Shown here piece by piece: positions 44,893 through 57,051 of a DNA stretch of 64,000 nucleotides. The notes under the pieces were generated by a model. That model saw nothing but the letters and a program-made list of their open reading frames with translations. It did no database searches and was not told where the DNA came from. Position numbers and translations under genes: made by a program. The stretch is taken from assembly GCA_023630585.1 (NCBI GenBank), contig CM042566.1, forward strand, positions 10,733,254-10,797,253, in the 5' to 3' direction. Source of the DNA: Cranoglanis bouderius. Taxonomy: Eukaryota; Chordata; Actinopteri; Siluriformes; Cranoglanididae. Numbering within the stretch: position 1 is the first letter of the stretch; every line of letters starts with the position of its first letter.

Positions 44893-46367
44893 GGCCTTTT
44901 GTCACAGATGCTTTTCCATTGTGCATCCTATGTCCATGACGCTGACCGTAATCCTGTAAGTTACTTTTGTCTCTATTTTATGTATCTTTTAATTGTGATC
45001 TCATATTAAATCCATTTGTTATTCTATTTCTAAATACTCTGTGCCTATGTTTGGTATTCTTATTATGAATAGCTTCTTAAACTAGAAGTGTATAATACGT
45101 TAGACATGTTTAAGGTCAACCTCTGACAAGCCAAAAGTAAAGGCTAATACTTGCAAGTTTAAACAGAACCTCTGACAAGTAAGATAGGAAAGGCCTAGGC
45201 TTGCACGTTGATAGAAACCTCTGAGCTAACAAAATAATGGTTTAATAAAGAAGCTACATGAAAGTCTCTGACGTAGGAACGTCATTTTAATGAAAGCTTC
45301 GCTCGAAACTGCTTAGGAGTAAATATTAATAGAACACTGAGTGCTAACACTTCTAGCACTAACTAGAAGATTATTCTATTGGAGTCAGATAATCAATTAA
45401 ATGGAGTCAGATATTTAAACCATACATTAAAACACGCATTAACCTTCGCTGCACCTATTTCCGTCGTTGGTTATAGGAGAGCAGTGGGCTAAGTAATTAG
45501 CTTTATATATTTTAGCCCTACAGTAAAAAGAAGTTTAAAAAAAATGTTTTTTTTTTGAAAATGTAATTAAGTAAGAGTACAATTATTCAAATTCAATAAT
45601 ATTTAAGAAAATATAAATACCAAAAAATAGCACTTTCATACAGTAATGAAGTACAATTACTCAAGTATTTTCCACCTTTGGGTAATATAATATAGTAATC
45701 AGAGTAAGCCCTACAATCCTGCCATAGCTAATGCACTGGTACTAGCACCATGTCAGTGTCACTGCTTTGCTGAAACGGCTACACTACCCAAATAACCTGC
45801 TGGTCCTGTGGTGATCCTTCTGCACTACTATCTGCGGTAGAAGTGGGCTTACAAATTATGCGCAGAACCAGTCAGTAAATTGTACACCATCATAAAATAG
45901 CCAATTATTGTAGCTACAGGGTACATTTTTGTAATATTCTAGCAACTCAGTAGGCTAATTGATACAAATATTATCATGAAACAGGCCACATTTATTGGCT
46001 GGTGCATTTTGTGTTGAAACAGGTTGTTTTAATTGAGTCAGTACTGAAGGGTAATGTACCGTAGCTTGGTGTCAGTGACAACTCTTTGCTCCCAGCCATG
46101 CATTAGTCTTAAATTTATATTATTTTATATGGACCTTGGACCCATGGATCATTATTAAGGAACTTCAGTTTCTGAAGCAATGCAAACATATTTTGTGTGT
46201 CAGTCAGTGTCTGCTATCAAGAACTATTTTTTATTAAATCATTTATTAAGAGATAATACATTAAGCAAGAGATAATTTTCACAAACACCAAAACCAGCAT
46301 TCATCATGAGGCCATAACAGTATGTTTTTATTGACTGGAAGCAGTAGAGACAATAATACATGGAAGG

Positions 46368-47087
46368 TGTTATGTAAACACGGAGGGAGGCAGGATGAAA
46401 GTGCAGGGGAAACAGTTAATTTATTAAGGAAGAAAAAGGGGAAACACAAAAGAACAGGCAGGGTCCAAAAAACAAACAATAATCCATAGGGAACAGGAAC
46501 ATGAATAATCCAAAATGAGGAGAAAAATAATGCACAAAAGAGCAGGGCAGTAATCCGAAATAATAAGAAACGTGAAAACAAAAACCAACAAAGCAAACAT
46601 ACGACACAGGGCTATGGTCTACACACAAAGAACTGTGGTCTATGAACTACAAGCTATGGTCTAAGGGCGAGAGAGCGCGAGAAGGTAGCAGCCATACAGC
46701 ACATGATGAAACAAACTCTAACTTAAGATAATACTCCACGAAGAAGCGGAAACGGGAAGCGGTTTAAATAAACAGAATAAACAAGGACTAACACAAAACA
46801 CCTGAAACTCATAATCACACAATGAAAGGAAAACCAATGAACAAATGAGGGCAGAGACATGATGTAAACCAAAACACAGAGAACCAATGAACAAAAGGAG
46901 GCGGAGACATGACGTGAACCAAAAAAGAAGCACGTGGCAAAGGTAAACATAACGAGTCCATGAATGAATCAGTCCAGCGGTTTTGAGAATGAGGAGTGCA
47001 TTGTTCTCCGTAGCAGCGCGGAGTGTGGAATGCGGAAGTGATACGTTCGCTTCGCGAGCGACTCTGAGTACGAGGGGTTCTCTAACA
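46368..47087 (-). mobile_element. Solo LTR (720 bp), TSD GAAGG
   Basis: TGTTATGTAAACACGG to TTCTCTAACA, with GAAGG at 46363-46367 and 47088-47092. The minus strand has TTATTTAAACCGC near 46760 and an AATAAA near 46420. It is the same family as 9191-9970. Confidence 0.92.
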
Positions 47088-47503
47088 GAAGGGCATACTG
47101 AATGAGCCAATAATAAAGTGTTAGCCTTTAACAATTAACACTATGTGGAAGAAGTGAATAGAATCAGTGGTGACACTAATTGAAATTTTTTAAATTTAAA
47201 TAAATTTAGAGTTTTTAAATAGCTCTAAAAAGATTTGGTGGCCCATTCAGGGAGTGTCCCTGTCTAACACTCAGTATTCTGGATAGATGCCAGAAGCACT
47301 GTGACCCTGAAAAGGATAAAGTGGTTACTGAAGATGAATGAGTGAGTGAATACTGACTCAGTAAAATGCTGTATTAGCTTTTGATAACTGGTTGTTCTTG
47401 GTAGAGGGACTTACTGTATAATGATAGGTCACTCAGCTGGTTTAGTCTTAAATATAGATACTAAAATGTTATATCCATAGAGGAATTATTATTATAGTTG
47501 ATA

Positions 47504-47545
<42 letters not shown>

Positions 47546-47560
47546 GTTGTTGTTGTTGTT
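47504..47560. repeat. (ATT)n then (GTT)n
   Basis: About 14 ATT units followed by about five GTT units. Confidence 0.95.
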
Positions 47561-47681
47561 AGCAGAAAATTGTATGCCTAGCTCCTAGGGTTCCCGTAAT
47601 AGTGTCATATTAATCCTTAAGGTTTAAAGCTTTCATGGAAATCATTGTCGAAAAAATAAAAGGCCAATTCTGTAATAACCA

Positions 47682-47755
47682 TTGGTGGGGGGGGGGGTAG
47701 GCTCCCCGTGACCCTGTGTAGGATAAGCGGTATGGAAAATGGATGGATGTAGGGT
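47682..47755 (-). repeat. Short copy of the CGCTTATCC teleost repeat
   Basis: GGATAAGCGGTATGGAAAAT followed by GGATGGATG is the inverted core of the repeat at 17602-17826. Confidence 0.7.
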
Positions 47756-47796
47756 TATAGACAAGTCTGTAAACCTGAAAATAAAGTTTTTATGTA

Positions 47797-50700
47797 CAGA
47801 CGTGGACAAATTTGTTGGTACCCTTCCACAAAAAAAGAAGAACCCACAATTTTCTCTGGAATAACTTAAAACTGACAAAAGTAATTAGCATCCATCATTG
47901 TTTATTACATATTTAATAAAAATCAGACTTTGTTTTTTATTTTTAACAGAATATTTTAAATAATAAAACAAATGAAAATGCCATGGAAAAAATTATGGTA
48001 CCCTTAACCTAATATTTTGTTCTACAACCTTTAGAGGCACTCACTGCAAACGAGCGATTTCTGTAACTCTTAATGAGACTTCTGCACCGGTCAACAGGTA
48101 GTTTGGCCCAATCTTCCTGAGCAAACTGCTCCAGCTGTCTCAGCTTTGAAGGGTGCCTTCTCCAGACTGCATGTTTCAGCTCTTTCTATAGATGTCCGAT
48201 AGGACTCAAATCAGGGCTCATAGAAGGCCACTTCAGAATAGTCCAATGTTATGTTCTTTGCCATTCTTGGGTGCTTTTAGCCGTGTGTTTTGGGTCATTA
48301 TCCTACTGGAGGACCCATGACCTGCGACTGAGACAGAGGATTTGAACACTGGGCAGTATGTTTCACTTCAGAATTTCTTGATAGTCTCGAGATTTCATTG
48401 TGCCCTGCCCAGATTCAAGGCACCCTGTGCCAGATGCAGGAAAGCAGCCCCAAAACATAATCAAGCCTCATCCATGTTTCATAGTAGGTATGGTGTTCTT
48501 TTCTTTGAAAGCTTAATTTTTTCATCTGTGGACATAGAGCTGATGTGACTTCCCAAAAAGCTCCAGTTTTGTGTCATCTGTCCAAAGGACATTCTCCCAG
48601 AAGCATTGTGGCCTGTCAATATGCATTTTACGAAATTCCAGTCTTGCTTTTTTATGTTTTTCTTTGAACAGTGAGGTCCTCCTGGGTCTTCTTCCAATGA
48701 GCCCACTGTAGCGAATCAGCTTTAAAAATGAAAGAAAAGCGCACGCTTGGATTCAAAGCACCGTTTTAAAGGAGACAAGAGTTTTAAAGCGTGCCCGCAT
48801 TATCTACCAAAATATGTAGTGGAAATTAGCTGTTTGGGTTAATTTGATATATTCTCCACCATTTTACGTAAGTAAAAAATTAGTTGTTAAATTGAGCTAT
48901 CTTTATTCTCCTCCAAAGATGTCAGAGAGATTAACAGATCAGCTCGAAAAGGGAAATTTGACTAATTTAGTATTACTGATCAACTATTTGTCCAGCGATA
49001 GGTTGAAACTAGTGTATTCATCAATTATGCATTAGATATTACCTCCGTGGCCACCGGCAATAATATCCTAAACATAGTGACACATTATTCTAAGAGCATA
49101 TAGCAGAATCGCAATTCAAGGCAATAAACACTTGTAAGCAAAAAGAACATGTATTTAAGAACAGACGAGACTTTATTGAACTATTCTATGACACAGAAAC
49201 TAATCTAATATATAAAACACACACACACACACACATACACACACACACACAAACGGGTGATGATGAAGGGTGAATGAAGTTCCGAGTCTCTAGCGTTGCA
49301 TGCTATTTCACAGACCATGATCTGAACGAACCATCAACTTATTTAGTTATCTTCACTTCATTTAGAAGGGCTCAACTTATTATAGACACCAGATTAGCTA
49401 GATTCTGGGGTATTGCGCTTGCCTTAGCTGTGTTGAAGGGATTTCCTGGTTACGTCGTGGTGTTGTCGGCGGTCTGGTCGGTGAGAGGCGTCTCGGAAGA
49501 CCAATCGGAATGCTGAGTGGAATGAAGGCGGGAGGCTTGAAAAGCAGGCGGCGGCTCTCGCTGGGTCCCCAGGCCGAGGTAAACGTGATCTGATCTCCCC
49601 GACGTTGATTGGCTCTGGAGACCCTCCACCGACCCCGTCCTTCGAAATGTGCCAAGAAGCAAGAGACACGAGAGAGAGCGAAGCAAGTGACGACCTTCAG
49701 AACTTGTGTTCTTAGGATTTTAACACTTCCTTGGCTAGTCCAGCCCAGAGTGCTTCCTCCAATCAATATTGTCTTTGGGCAGGGTGTTAGCCAGATTCTC
49801 CACCTATTATGCTAATTAGCCCCTTGTCCATGTGGATGAGTGGTTCCACACTCTTCAATGATGAGTGGATTATTAAACTTTGTCCTGAAACTTGCATGTA
49901 CATATCAGAACAATCTACACAAATTTCCTTACTCTTATGATTTAGGAAATCACTCAATGAACACATACATACCAAACAAGACGTGTTTGACTATACTTAA
50001 AGTACATTACTTATATTTAAAACACAATGATCCTCCTAGGGCTACTACACTAATACATGATTAAATGAAATAATTAGTGGCAACTTAAAGGTGATACACA
50101 TGAAGAAAATAGAACAACACATGGTAGGACATAGGTGATTGCAGTTGGTCAAAGATGTATTAATTCCCACAGTCGTTGCTCCTGGTAGGCACCGATTGTG
50201 GAATGTGCGAGTCCTTGTGTGGAATTGTGGAATGTGTAATCTTTGTGACTGAGCGAAAAGGTCTCTCCTTTCTTCCACAGTTTATTGGCCTTACTGGTCT
50301 GGCCCAAAAAGGCCTAAATCACTGCATTTGAGAGCAGTTTCTGTGGTCGAGAGGGTTCAGCCCTGGGTCAAGGAGGCCTTTAACGCTTGCCGTGTTGGTT
50401 GAGATAAGGCAGATGCACATGCTGGATTTAAGTGGCTCCTGGGTGTCTGGGGTGGATTCCTTGTTTTATGGCTCCCTGAGTGGAGATATTTTGGTCCAGA
50501 GTTTCTTGTCGGTTCTCTGGCTGAGAAGGCCCATTGTTTTATTTCTTCTGGTTATAATTGTGTGAATTATATGATGCTGCTTGTGCTGAGGCATTACACC
50601 ACTGTTGCTCAAAAAGCAACGGATGATGTGATCAGAAACTGATGTACCTTAACCTTGGAGTTCAGCTTTTATCTCTTTGGAAGTTTTCCTTGGCTCTTTG

Positions 50701-51305
50701 TCTACCATTCGCACTATCCTTCTGTTCATTCTGGGGTTGCTTTTCCTCTTGCGGCCGCATCCGGGGAGGTTGGCTACAGTCCCATGGACCTTAAACTTCT
50801 TTATAATATTTGCAAATGTAGTCAAAGGAACATAACGCTGCGTGGAGTTGATCTTATAGCCTTTACCTTTAACAGGCTTGTCTATAATTTTCTTTCTGAT
50901 CTCCTCAGACAACCCTCTCCTTTGCTTATTCTGATCCGTTAAGTCTGGTGCACACGATGATACCAAACATCAGACTGACTACTTTTCTCCATTTAAATAG
51001 GCTGAACGACTGATTACGAGATTGAAGACGTGTGTGATACTAAGTAAAGAAAAAAAGTTGGTTTGAAATATTATTATAATCCAATCATTTATAATCTTTT
51101 CTAGGGGTACCAACAAATCTGTCCAGGCCATTTTAGTATATAATTGTAGAATAAGCAATCATTTATCACTTTTCACACTTTATTTGCTTTACTATATAAC
51201 ACACCAAAGGCATGCAGGTATGTTATTTAATTTCATAATTTTTAAGGAGGAATAAAGCACTGTTTCAATGAGCAGTAAGGGTACCAACAAATTTGTCCAT
51301 GTCTG
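47797..51305 (-). mobile_element. Tc1-like family 7 with IR/DR ends, split by LTR A
   Basis: Ends CAGACGTGGACAAATTTG (47797) and CAAATTTGTCCATGTCTG (ending 51305) lie between TA dinucleotides. A second, inner repeat of the end motif is present on both sides (ATTATGGTACCCTTAACC near 47991; GGTACCAACAAATCTGTCC near 51106), the IR/DR layout known from Sleeping Beauty-type elements. Without the inserted LTR it is about 1.61 kb. The minus-strand transposase starts at 50966 (N-terminal part to 50649, with a GRKRK basic stretch) and resumes after the LTR from 48706 to about 48040, where the frame is broken several times. Confidence 0.9.
48707..50598 (-). mobile_element. Solo LTR family A (1,892 bp), TSD CCAC
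   Basis: TGTAGCGAATCAGC to GAGGCATTACA, with CCAC at 48703-48706 and 50599-50602. The Tc1 sequence is continuous across the two flanks. The 49277-50597 part matches 1-1316; the polypurine tract next to that copy gives minus orientation. A (CA)n run lies at about 49217-49251. No internal gene is present. Confidence 0.92.
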
Positions 51306-51307
51306 TA

Positions 51308-52335
51308 TTTCAGACGTTGTAATATTTTTTGCCAAATAATCTTTGCTTGTATTCTGGTCATTAAATTTAGGGTAGACAGTTTATTTATATCTGTCAGACA
51401 CTATTGTTGAATAAAATCACTAATTGATATTGATTGTCTGTTCTGAAGTACCACATCTGCCACTTGTGAAGAGTGTGTGTGTGTGTGTGTGTGTGTGTGG
51501 TGGGTCTTCTCCTGCAGTGAACTTATTTAGTGAAATATTAGCACTTATAGTGTGATTATAAATGAGCATAATGGGAGATAAAATGCATGATCAGACAAAG
51601 GGCACATCTTATTAAAGTTGTGTAATTTTTTTGTACCTACAGTATTGTGCTAGAGGGGATGTTTATATCTTGGTGGGGACCTTGGTGGGGACCAAATGTT
51701 CCCTTATATATGTAGATATACCATATATCTGACAATTTTGACCTTGTGTGGACATTTGGCTGGTCCCCACAAGGATAAGTACTTTTTGTTTTTGATTTTA
51801 TTTTTGTTTTTTTTCCAAAAACTGAAACAGCCAGGTGGTTACTGATGTTAGGGTTAGACTTAAATTTAGGTGTAGGGATAACATTAATTAGTTGCATTAA
51901 TTATTTCACTGGTCTTTACAAGGACAGTATGATGTGTGTGTGTGTGTGTTTCATACTTGAACAGATGGAGTTTGGGCCTTAAATGCCATAGCTGTTCATT
52001 TGTACGCTAATCATTTAGGAACGTTTCAAGATTGACCTTTTAGAAATGGTTTGGAGGAGGACAGATTTTAGATTTCTTCCAGATAATGGGACCAAATGAA
52101 GGAGGAAGGAAAAATAACAGTGTCTGATTTCTGTTATACCAAAGACATCACATTATCCTTTGTGAAAATACCTACCATTTAAAAAAAAAAAAACAAAAAA
52201 AAAAAAAAAAAAACAAGGCATAAGAACTGTCAAAGCAAAAGGAAAAACAAAGTGGGCATGTACAGTGTTCTGGTTATGTAGTATGCATACAATTGGACAA
52301 TATATACCATCCACTATAATAGGAACACCTATATA
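51308..52335. other. Repeat-rich spacer without a gene
   Basis: (GT)n at 51474-51499, a GGTCCCCACAAGG repeat and a poly-A run at about 52181-52213 are present; no coding sequence is recognised. Confidence 0.5.
51655..51950. repeat. Teleost GTCCCCAC-type repeat
   Basis: GGTGGGGACC units (51674-51701) face GGTCCCCACAAGGATAAG (51752-51770) and CTTTACAAGGACAGTATG (about 51913-51930), and the stretch ends in (GT)n. This is a widespread fish repeat of unsettled class. Confidence 0.5.
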
Positions 52336-52337
52336 TA

Positions 52338-52611
52338 CACAGTGCCCTCCACTAATATTGGCACCCTTGGTAAATATGAGCAAAGAAGGCTGTGAAAAAT
52401 TGTCTTTATAGTTTAACCTTTTGATATTTTGTTAAAAAAAATTACAAAAATACTCTGCTCTCATGGATATCAAACAATTGCAAACACAATACAGGTTTAT
52501 CCAAAAAAACCAAACAAACAAACAAAAAAAACCCTTTGTTAAATATAGCTGTGCAACAATTATTGGCAGCCCTATGAGTTCATATGAGAAAAATATATTT
52601 TAAGTATTTTC
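52338..52611. mobile_element. Tc1-like family 9, terminal fragment
   Basis: After TA (52336-52337): CACAGTGCCCTCCACTAATA, then subterminal sequence matching 15210-15375 inverted and GAGTTCATATGAGAAAAATA matching 14150-14180 inverted. It stops at about 52611, where retroviral integrase sequence begins. It shows the unoccupied site (GGCAGCCCTATGA) of the miniature LTR insertion. Confidence 0.8.
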
Positions 52612-53430
52612 CCATTGATAAGTTTGGAAATGGTTGGAAATGGTCTGCCCATTATGATTTCAAAAGGAGATAACTGAGACTTTGGATGTGGCGTCATTCG
52701 AATCTCACAGAGAACAACGTGGAGCAAGTCTACCCAATTTCTACCTGTTTCCATCATTGCTTTAGTAAGTCTGTCTTTAATTGTACGATTTTTCCGTTGA
52801 ACAATGCCAGAGCTTTGAGGATGGTATGGTATGTGAAAGTTCCAATTGATGCTAAGGTATTTGCAAAGCTTTTGCATCAATTTTGCTACGAATGGAGTGT
52901 GATTATCGCTGTCAATTGATTGCGGGATGCCGTATCATGGTATTATTTCTTTGGCAAGGACCTTAACAACTGTGCTTGCATTTCTTTAGAGCACGGGAAA
53001 GCTTCAACCCACGTAGAGAACTTCTCAACGATAACCAATAGGTACTTTAGGTTTCGTATGGATGGCATGTGTGTGAAGTAAATCTGCAGGCTCTAAAAGG
53101 GTGTGTCAGGTGGTGGTAGTGCATCATGCTAAGCAGTTTTGCCTTGAACATTGGCTCTGGCACAAATCAAACAGGCATCCAGGAGGCATTTCATGGTTTT
53201 TACAACATTTGAGATACAGAATTGGTCAGTAATACTTCTGATCGCCCCTTGTGCGACATGTGAAATACTGTGAAAATGGCGCACAAAGAAAGGAAGAACA
53301 GAACGTGGAAATGGCGCACAAAGAAAGGAAGAACAGAACGTGGAAGGGCCACACAACCCTGTGGGCAGCGAATAATACCATCCAACCCGGGCATACAACC
53401 CTCCAAAAGGATAAGTCAGCCTGTGTACCA
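52612..53430 (-). pseudogene. ERV integrase, broken and truncated
   Basis: The zinc-binding part lies near 53130-53270, with spaced His residues replaced in part and a C..C pair in CLLDACLICARA. The catalytic core is recognisable only at its end (52880-52572 minus): YHPQSSGIVQRKN with the active-site region, then PFEIIMGRPF. A 35-bp tandem duplication (53274-53343) shifts the frame, and other frame changes follow. The C-terminal domain is lost at the junction with Tc1 sequence. Confidence 0.8.
53274..53343. repeat. 35-bp tandem duplication in the integrase region
   Basis: AAATGGCGCACAAAGAAAGG... occurs twice in perfect tandem (53274-53308 and 53309-53343). 35 is not a multiple of three. Confidence 0.95.
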
Positions 53431-53479
53431 GAGTTCTACAAAAACACAATATCAGTATCACAGGGGGTATATGCATGTG

Positions 53480-54563
53480 AGAAAAATGAAATTACAGTGC
53501 CTTTATGGATGTGAGGAGAGGGTGAGCCCTCTTTGGCCGCCCATTTAGCTACCTCATCCGCCAGACAATTGCCCCTAGCGGAATCTGAATAACCAGGGTC
53601 ATGACTACGAACTTCAACAACAGCGAGTTGCTTGGGAAGCAGAGAGGCTTCCAAGAGGTCAGAGACTAGTGTAGCATGTGAGATAGGTTTACCATCAGCA
53701 GCTTTAAAGCCATGTGCATGCCATATTCTACCAAAATTATGGGCCACGCCAAATGCATATCTAGAATCAGTGTAAATAGTTACTACCTGGTCACGAAAGA
53801 GACAACACGCTCTCACAAGGGCTAGCAGCTCTGCGGCTTGGGCAGATTTAAAAGAAATTGAGTAAGCCTCATGAACAATATTGGGTAATAAACAGATCGC
53901 GTAACCACATAAGGTGGTGGTGTTGTTGGGTTTTGAGCATGAGCCGTCAACATAAACATGAACCCCACCCTTTAAAGCATGCTGAGAGAGATCAGAACGA
54001 AGAGAGGAAGTCTCAAAAATGTGTGCAAGACAATCATGTTCTAACCAGGTGTCCGAAGCCTGGTCTGAGCCACAAGAATGAAGTAGTCGGTGTAGTAAGA
54101 TAGAGGGACTGTTTGGGGCAGTCACAGGTTTAATGGCAAGATTATGTGTTGCGCAGAGAATGACTTCATAGCCAGAACGATGTTGAGCTGTCATATGTTG
54201 TGTTTGAATGTTATTCAGGATAGTAACAACCTGATGTGACGTATGTAGAACAGGGGAATGTAAAAGTACTACCTTTTCAGCATCTGAGACAAGCAGAGCA
54301 GAGGCAGCCACAGCCTGCAAACAGGCTGGCATGCCCTGTACCACAGGATCAAGAGATTTGGAAAAATAGGCTACTGGACGAAAACTCCCCCCATGCTCCT
54401 GGGCCAGGACCCCCGCAGCCATGCTCCCATCCTCAGAAACGTATAGTTGAAAAGGTGAGCTATAATCCGGCAGACCAAGAGCTGGAGCAGAGCTCAGAGA
54501 TTGCTTAAGATAGCAAAAAGAGTTCATCCTCTCTTTAGTCCATTCAGTGGTGTCAGGCTGCAT
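53480..54563 (-). pseudogene. ERV RT connection and RNase H domain
   Basis: This 375-codon open frame (54563 down to 53436) is the longest surviving retroviral frame. The first part is the RT thumb/connection (LYVSEDGSMAAGVLAQ, PVAYFSKSLDPV). The RNase H part carries the expected acidic residues in VYVDGSC, QAAELLALV, IYTDSRYAF and NCLADEVAKW. It cleaves the RNA strand during reverse transcription. Frames are broken on both sides, from RT at about 54565-54618 and into integrase. Confidence 0.88.
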
Positions 54564-55089
54564 TTTGATGCAGCATTGCCTGAGTATCTTGTCATGATGT
54601 GAACAGTCAGGTATGTATTAATGACAATAGTTAATGTGTCCAAGGAAACTGAGCATGCCTTGTTGTGTCTTAGGTGGAGAAACGTCCACAATGGCTCTAA
54701 GGCAATCAGAGGAGAGGCACCGTTCACCTTGGCTGATGAGGAATCCCAAATAATGTACCAGAGGCAGGCAGTACTGAAGCTTTGAGAGGGATGCCTTGAA
54801 TCCACAGTGAGCAAGGTGCATTAGGAGAGCCATTGAGCCCTGTATGCATATAGAGTTGTCCGCAGCGGAGAGGAGAATATCACCCGCGTACTGCAGGAGA
54901 GCACAATCATCAGGGAGGACCAGGGAGGAGAGAGCTGTGTGCATGGTGGAAGAGAACATGGCTGGAGAATCAATGAACGCCAGGTGGGCCCAGGTGTGTT
55001 GTTGTTTAAATGTAAATGCGAAGATGGGCTGCATCTGCTCACTCACACAGACACTGAAAAAAGCACTGCATAGATCGACAACAGTGAAG

Positions 55090-56654
55090 TGTAACGAATC
55101 AAGCATTACTAGCATTATTCTTTTCCACCAGAATAATGTAATGGATCGACTTTTAACATGAAACGAAACAGAAGTGCACGCTTAGATTCGAAGCACCCTT
55201 TTAAAGAAGACGAATTTTAAAACGTGCCCACATTATCTACCAGAATGTGTAGTAAATCGGATGAATCTGCAACGTTTAAAAATATTCTCCACCAGTTACA
55301 ATTTATGTAACAAATTAAAAAAATGTTTAACACGTTTAAATGTATTCTCCAATTTATATAAGGAATTAGCTCGAATGGCGTGAAATATATCTATATATCT
55401 AATCAACGCGTGTTGTGACCAGTTATAAATATACATTAGCCATGAAAGGGAATTCATGTATGTGCACATATACATATAGATAATTAACTACAATGGATTA
55501 TAATTAATTATGACTATGTATGTGGTCTATGATCAGCTTTTAGGGTTAGCTGTAGTCTAGTTTGGATTTATGAACTCCAAAGAGGGAGTTTATCCTTCTG
55601 GCCAGGAAGAATTAACTCACGAAGTTTGTTATTAAAGATTAGAGCGGATAATCGAGATCTTATGCAGTAAAGAAGGGACTTTATCCCGTGAACAAGAACA
55701 GAGAAAATCAAGCATGGGATAATAGATTTTAATAGCTAGATGTAACTATGGCTACACACGACTAACTCTAAGCAGAACATACATATGTACATATATATAC
55801 AAGGAGAGAAAAGGAATAGAGAGAAAGTAATGAAGTAAAAGGGAAGCAGATAAAAACACAACTAATTAGCCTTTTTCAAAACCAGCAACGAACTTGAATC
55901 TCCTGTGAACAGGAGTACAATCTTAACGTATGTATAGATCAATTAGACTATACCTGCATGGCTTGAAAGTTCACGCGAGGTCGTGTAGAATTCGCTGGTT
56001 TGTCGTGCCATTTTGCAAAAGGCGTGGCGTGAAGCGGTTGCATCCTTTGTCCGGGAGAGAGAGAGATCCTGGCTTCCTCTTCCCGGGGCATGTGGCCCCG
56101 GGGGAGAGTAACCGGAAGAGTGTGAGTGAAGAGTTACTGAAGAGACTTGTGAAGACGGAGAGAGAAGAAGAGTGAAGAAGTGCGTGGTGTTGTTTTAAAG
56201 ACAACACCAACACACATGCCTCTTTGGGCTATGGGCCAATCAGGAAGTTGGATTTGCATGGCAGGATGAACTCTCTTTGTCCGGTCTCGGACCCTAATTT
56301 AAACGTCCAGGGAGGAGCTGGTTTATACCATATTATATATGAAATTACGAGAACGCATGAAATAATGTATCCCATTGCAATATGATATGCATAATCAATC
56401 AGGGTATCTCGAGATGATTAACTACATACCAAATTCAATGGACTTGTAAAGAATATTACGAATAAAACCTGGTTACAGACATTTAAAATGATATCCTAAA
56501 TTAAAACTATCTAACATCATTAAGGTTAGGTTACATAAACACACAATATATGCAAACACGACAACATCACACTATTTGGACATCGAATAATTACATATAA
56601 TTACATGTTACATTGAAAAGAGAGAGATTTCTCTATTGTGTGTGTAAGGTAAGC

Positions 56655-56699
<45 letters not shown>

Positions 56700-56713
56700 C
56701 GCGTGTAGGTAGC

Positions 56714-56753
<40 letters not shown>

Positions 56754-56917
56754 CAAGAGGGGAAGTTTGGTCGTTAACATTCCAAAGGTATCTGGTCAAA
56801 TTGGGGCCAAAGTGGTCATTAAACAGATAGGGCTTTACAGCTCAAAAGAAACAAAAGAAACTTCTGTGCTAAGCCCAGGTTGATTCAGAAATCAGTTTGA
56901 TACGTTCAGACGTTACA
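55090..56917 (-). mobile_element. Solo LTR family B (1,828 bp), TSD GAAG
   Basis: TGTAACGAATCAAGC to CAGACGTTACA, flanked by GAAG (55086-55089 and 56918-56921). Its first 200 bp or so align with the start of LTR A at 48707 (shared ACGAATCA, GCACGCTT, CATTATCTACCA and TATTCTCCACCA), then they diverge. Two (GT)n blocks lie at 56638-56698 and 56714-56750. Orientation is by homology to LTR A. Confidence 0.9.
56638..56750. repeat. Paired (TG)n blocks inside LTR B
   Basis: Two TG runs are separated by AGCGCGTGTAGGTAGC. Each is preceded by (A)AGCTTGTG, so the block itself looks duplicated. Confidence 0.9.
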
Positions 56918-57051
56918 GAAGTAGGCATGATTATGAGGAATAGGGGACAGTACTGAACATACGTCAGGTACTAACGGGCTAATAGGTATCACCAGATCAT
57001 TAATACGCCTAAGATCTTGTGTGAAACACCATCCCTTACCGTTAGGTTTTC

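Larger units (their letters stand above)
44232..46362. other. No gene recognised; possible old LTR
   Basis: Sequence near 44560-45530 has GGGTATAAGAGG, ATTAAATCC and several CCTCTGACAAG-like repeats, which would suit an LTR, but no terminal TG...CA with target duplication was found. Confidence 0.35.

Noticed and set aside
52686..52919. 77-codon plus ORF
   Set aside because: Antisense of the integrase remnant.
53436..53476. A separate env gene at the 3' end of the retrovirus
   Set aside because: No surface or transmembrane domain, no furin-like site and no fusion peptide pattern is visible between integrase and the Tc1 joint at 52612.
55930..56213. 80-codon ORFs on both strands within LTR B
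   Set aside because: Overlapping, domain-free and inside an LTR; likely incidental.
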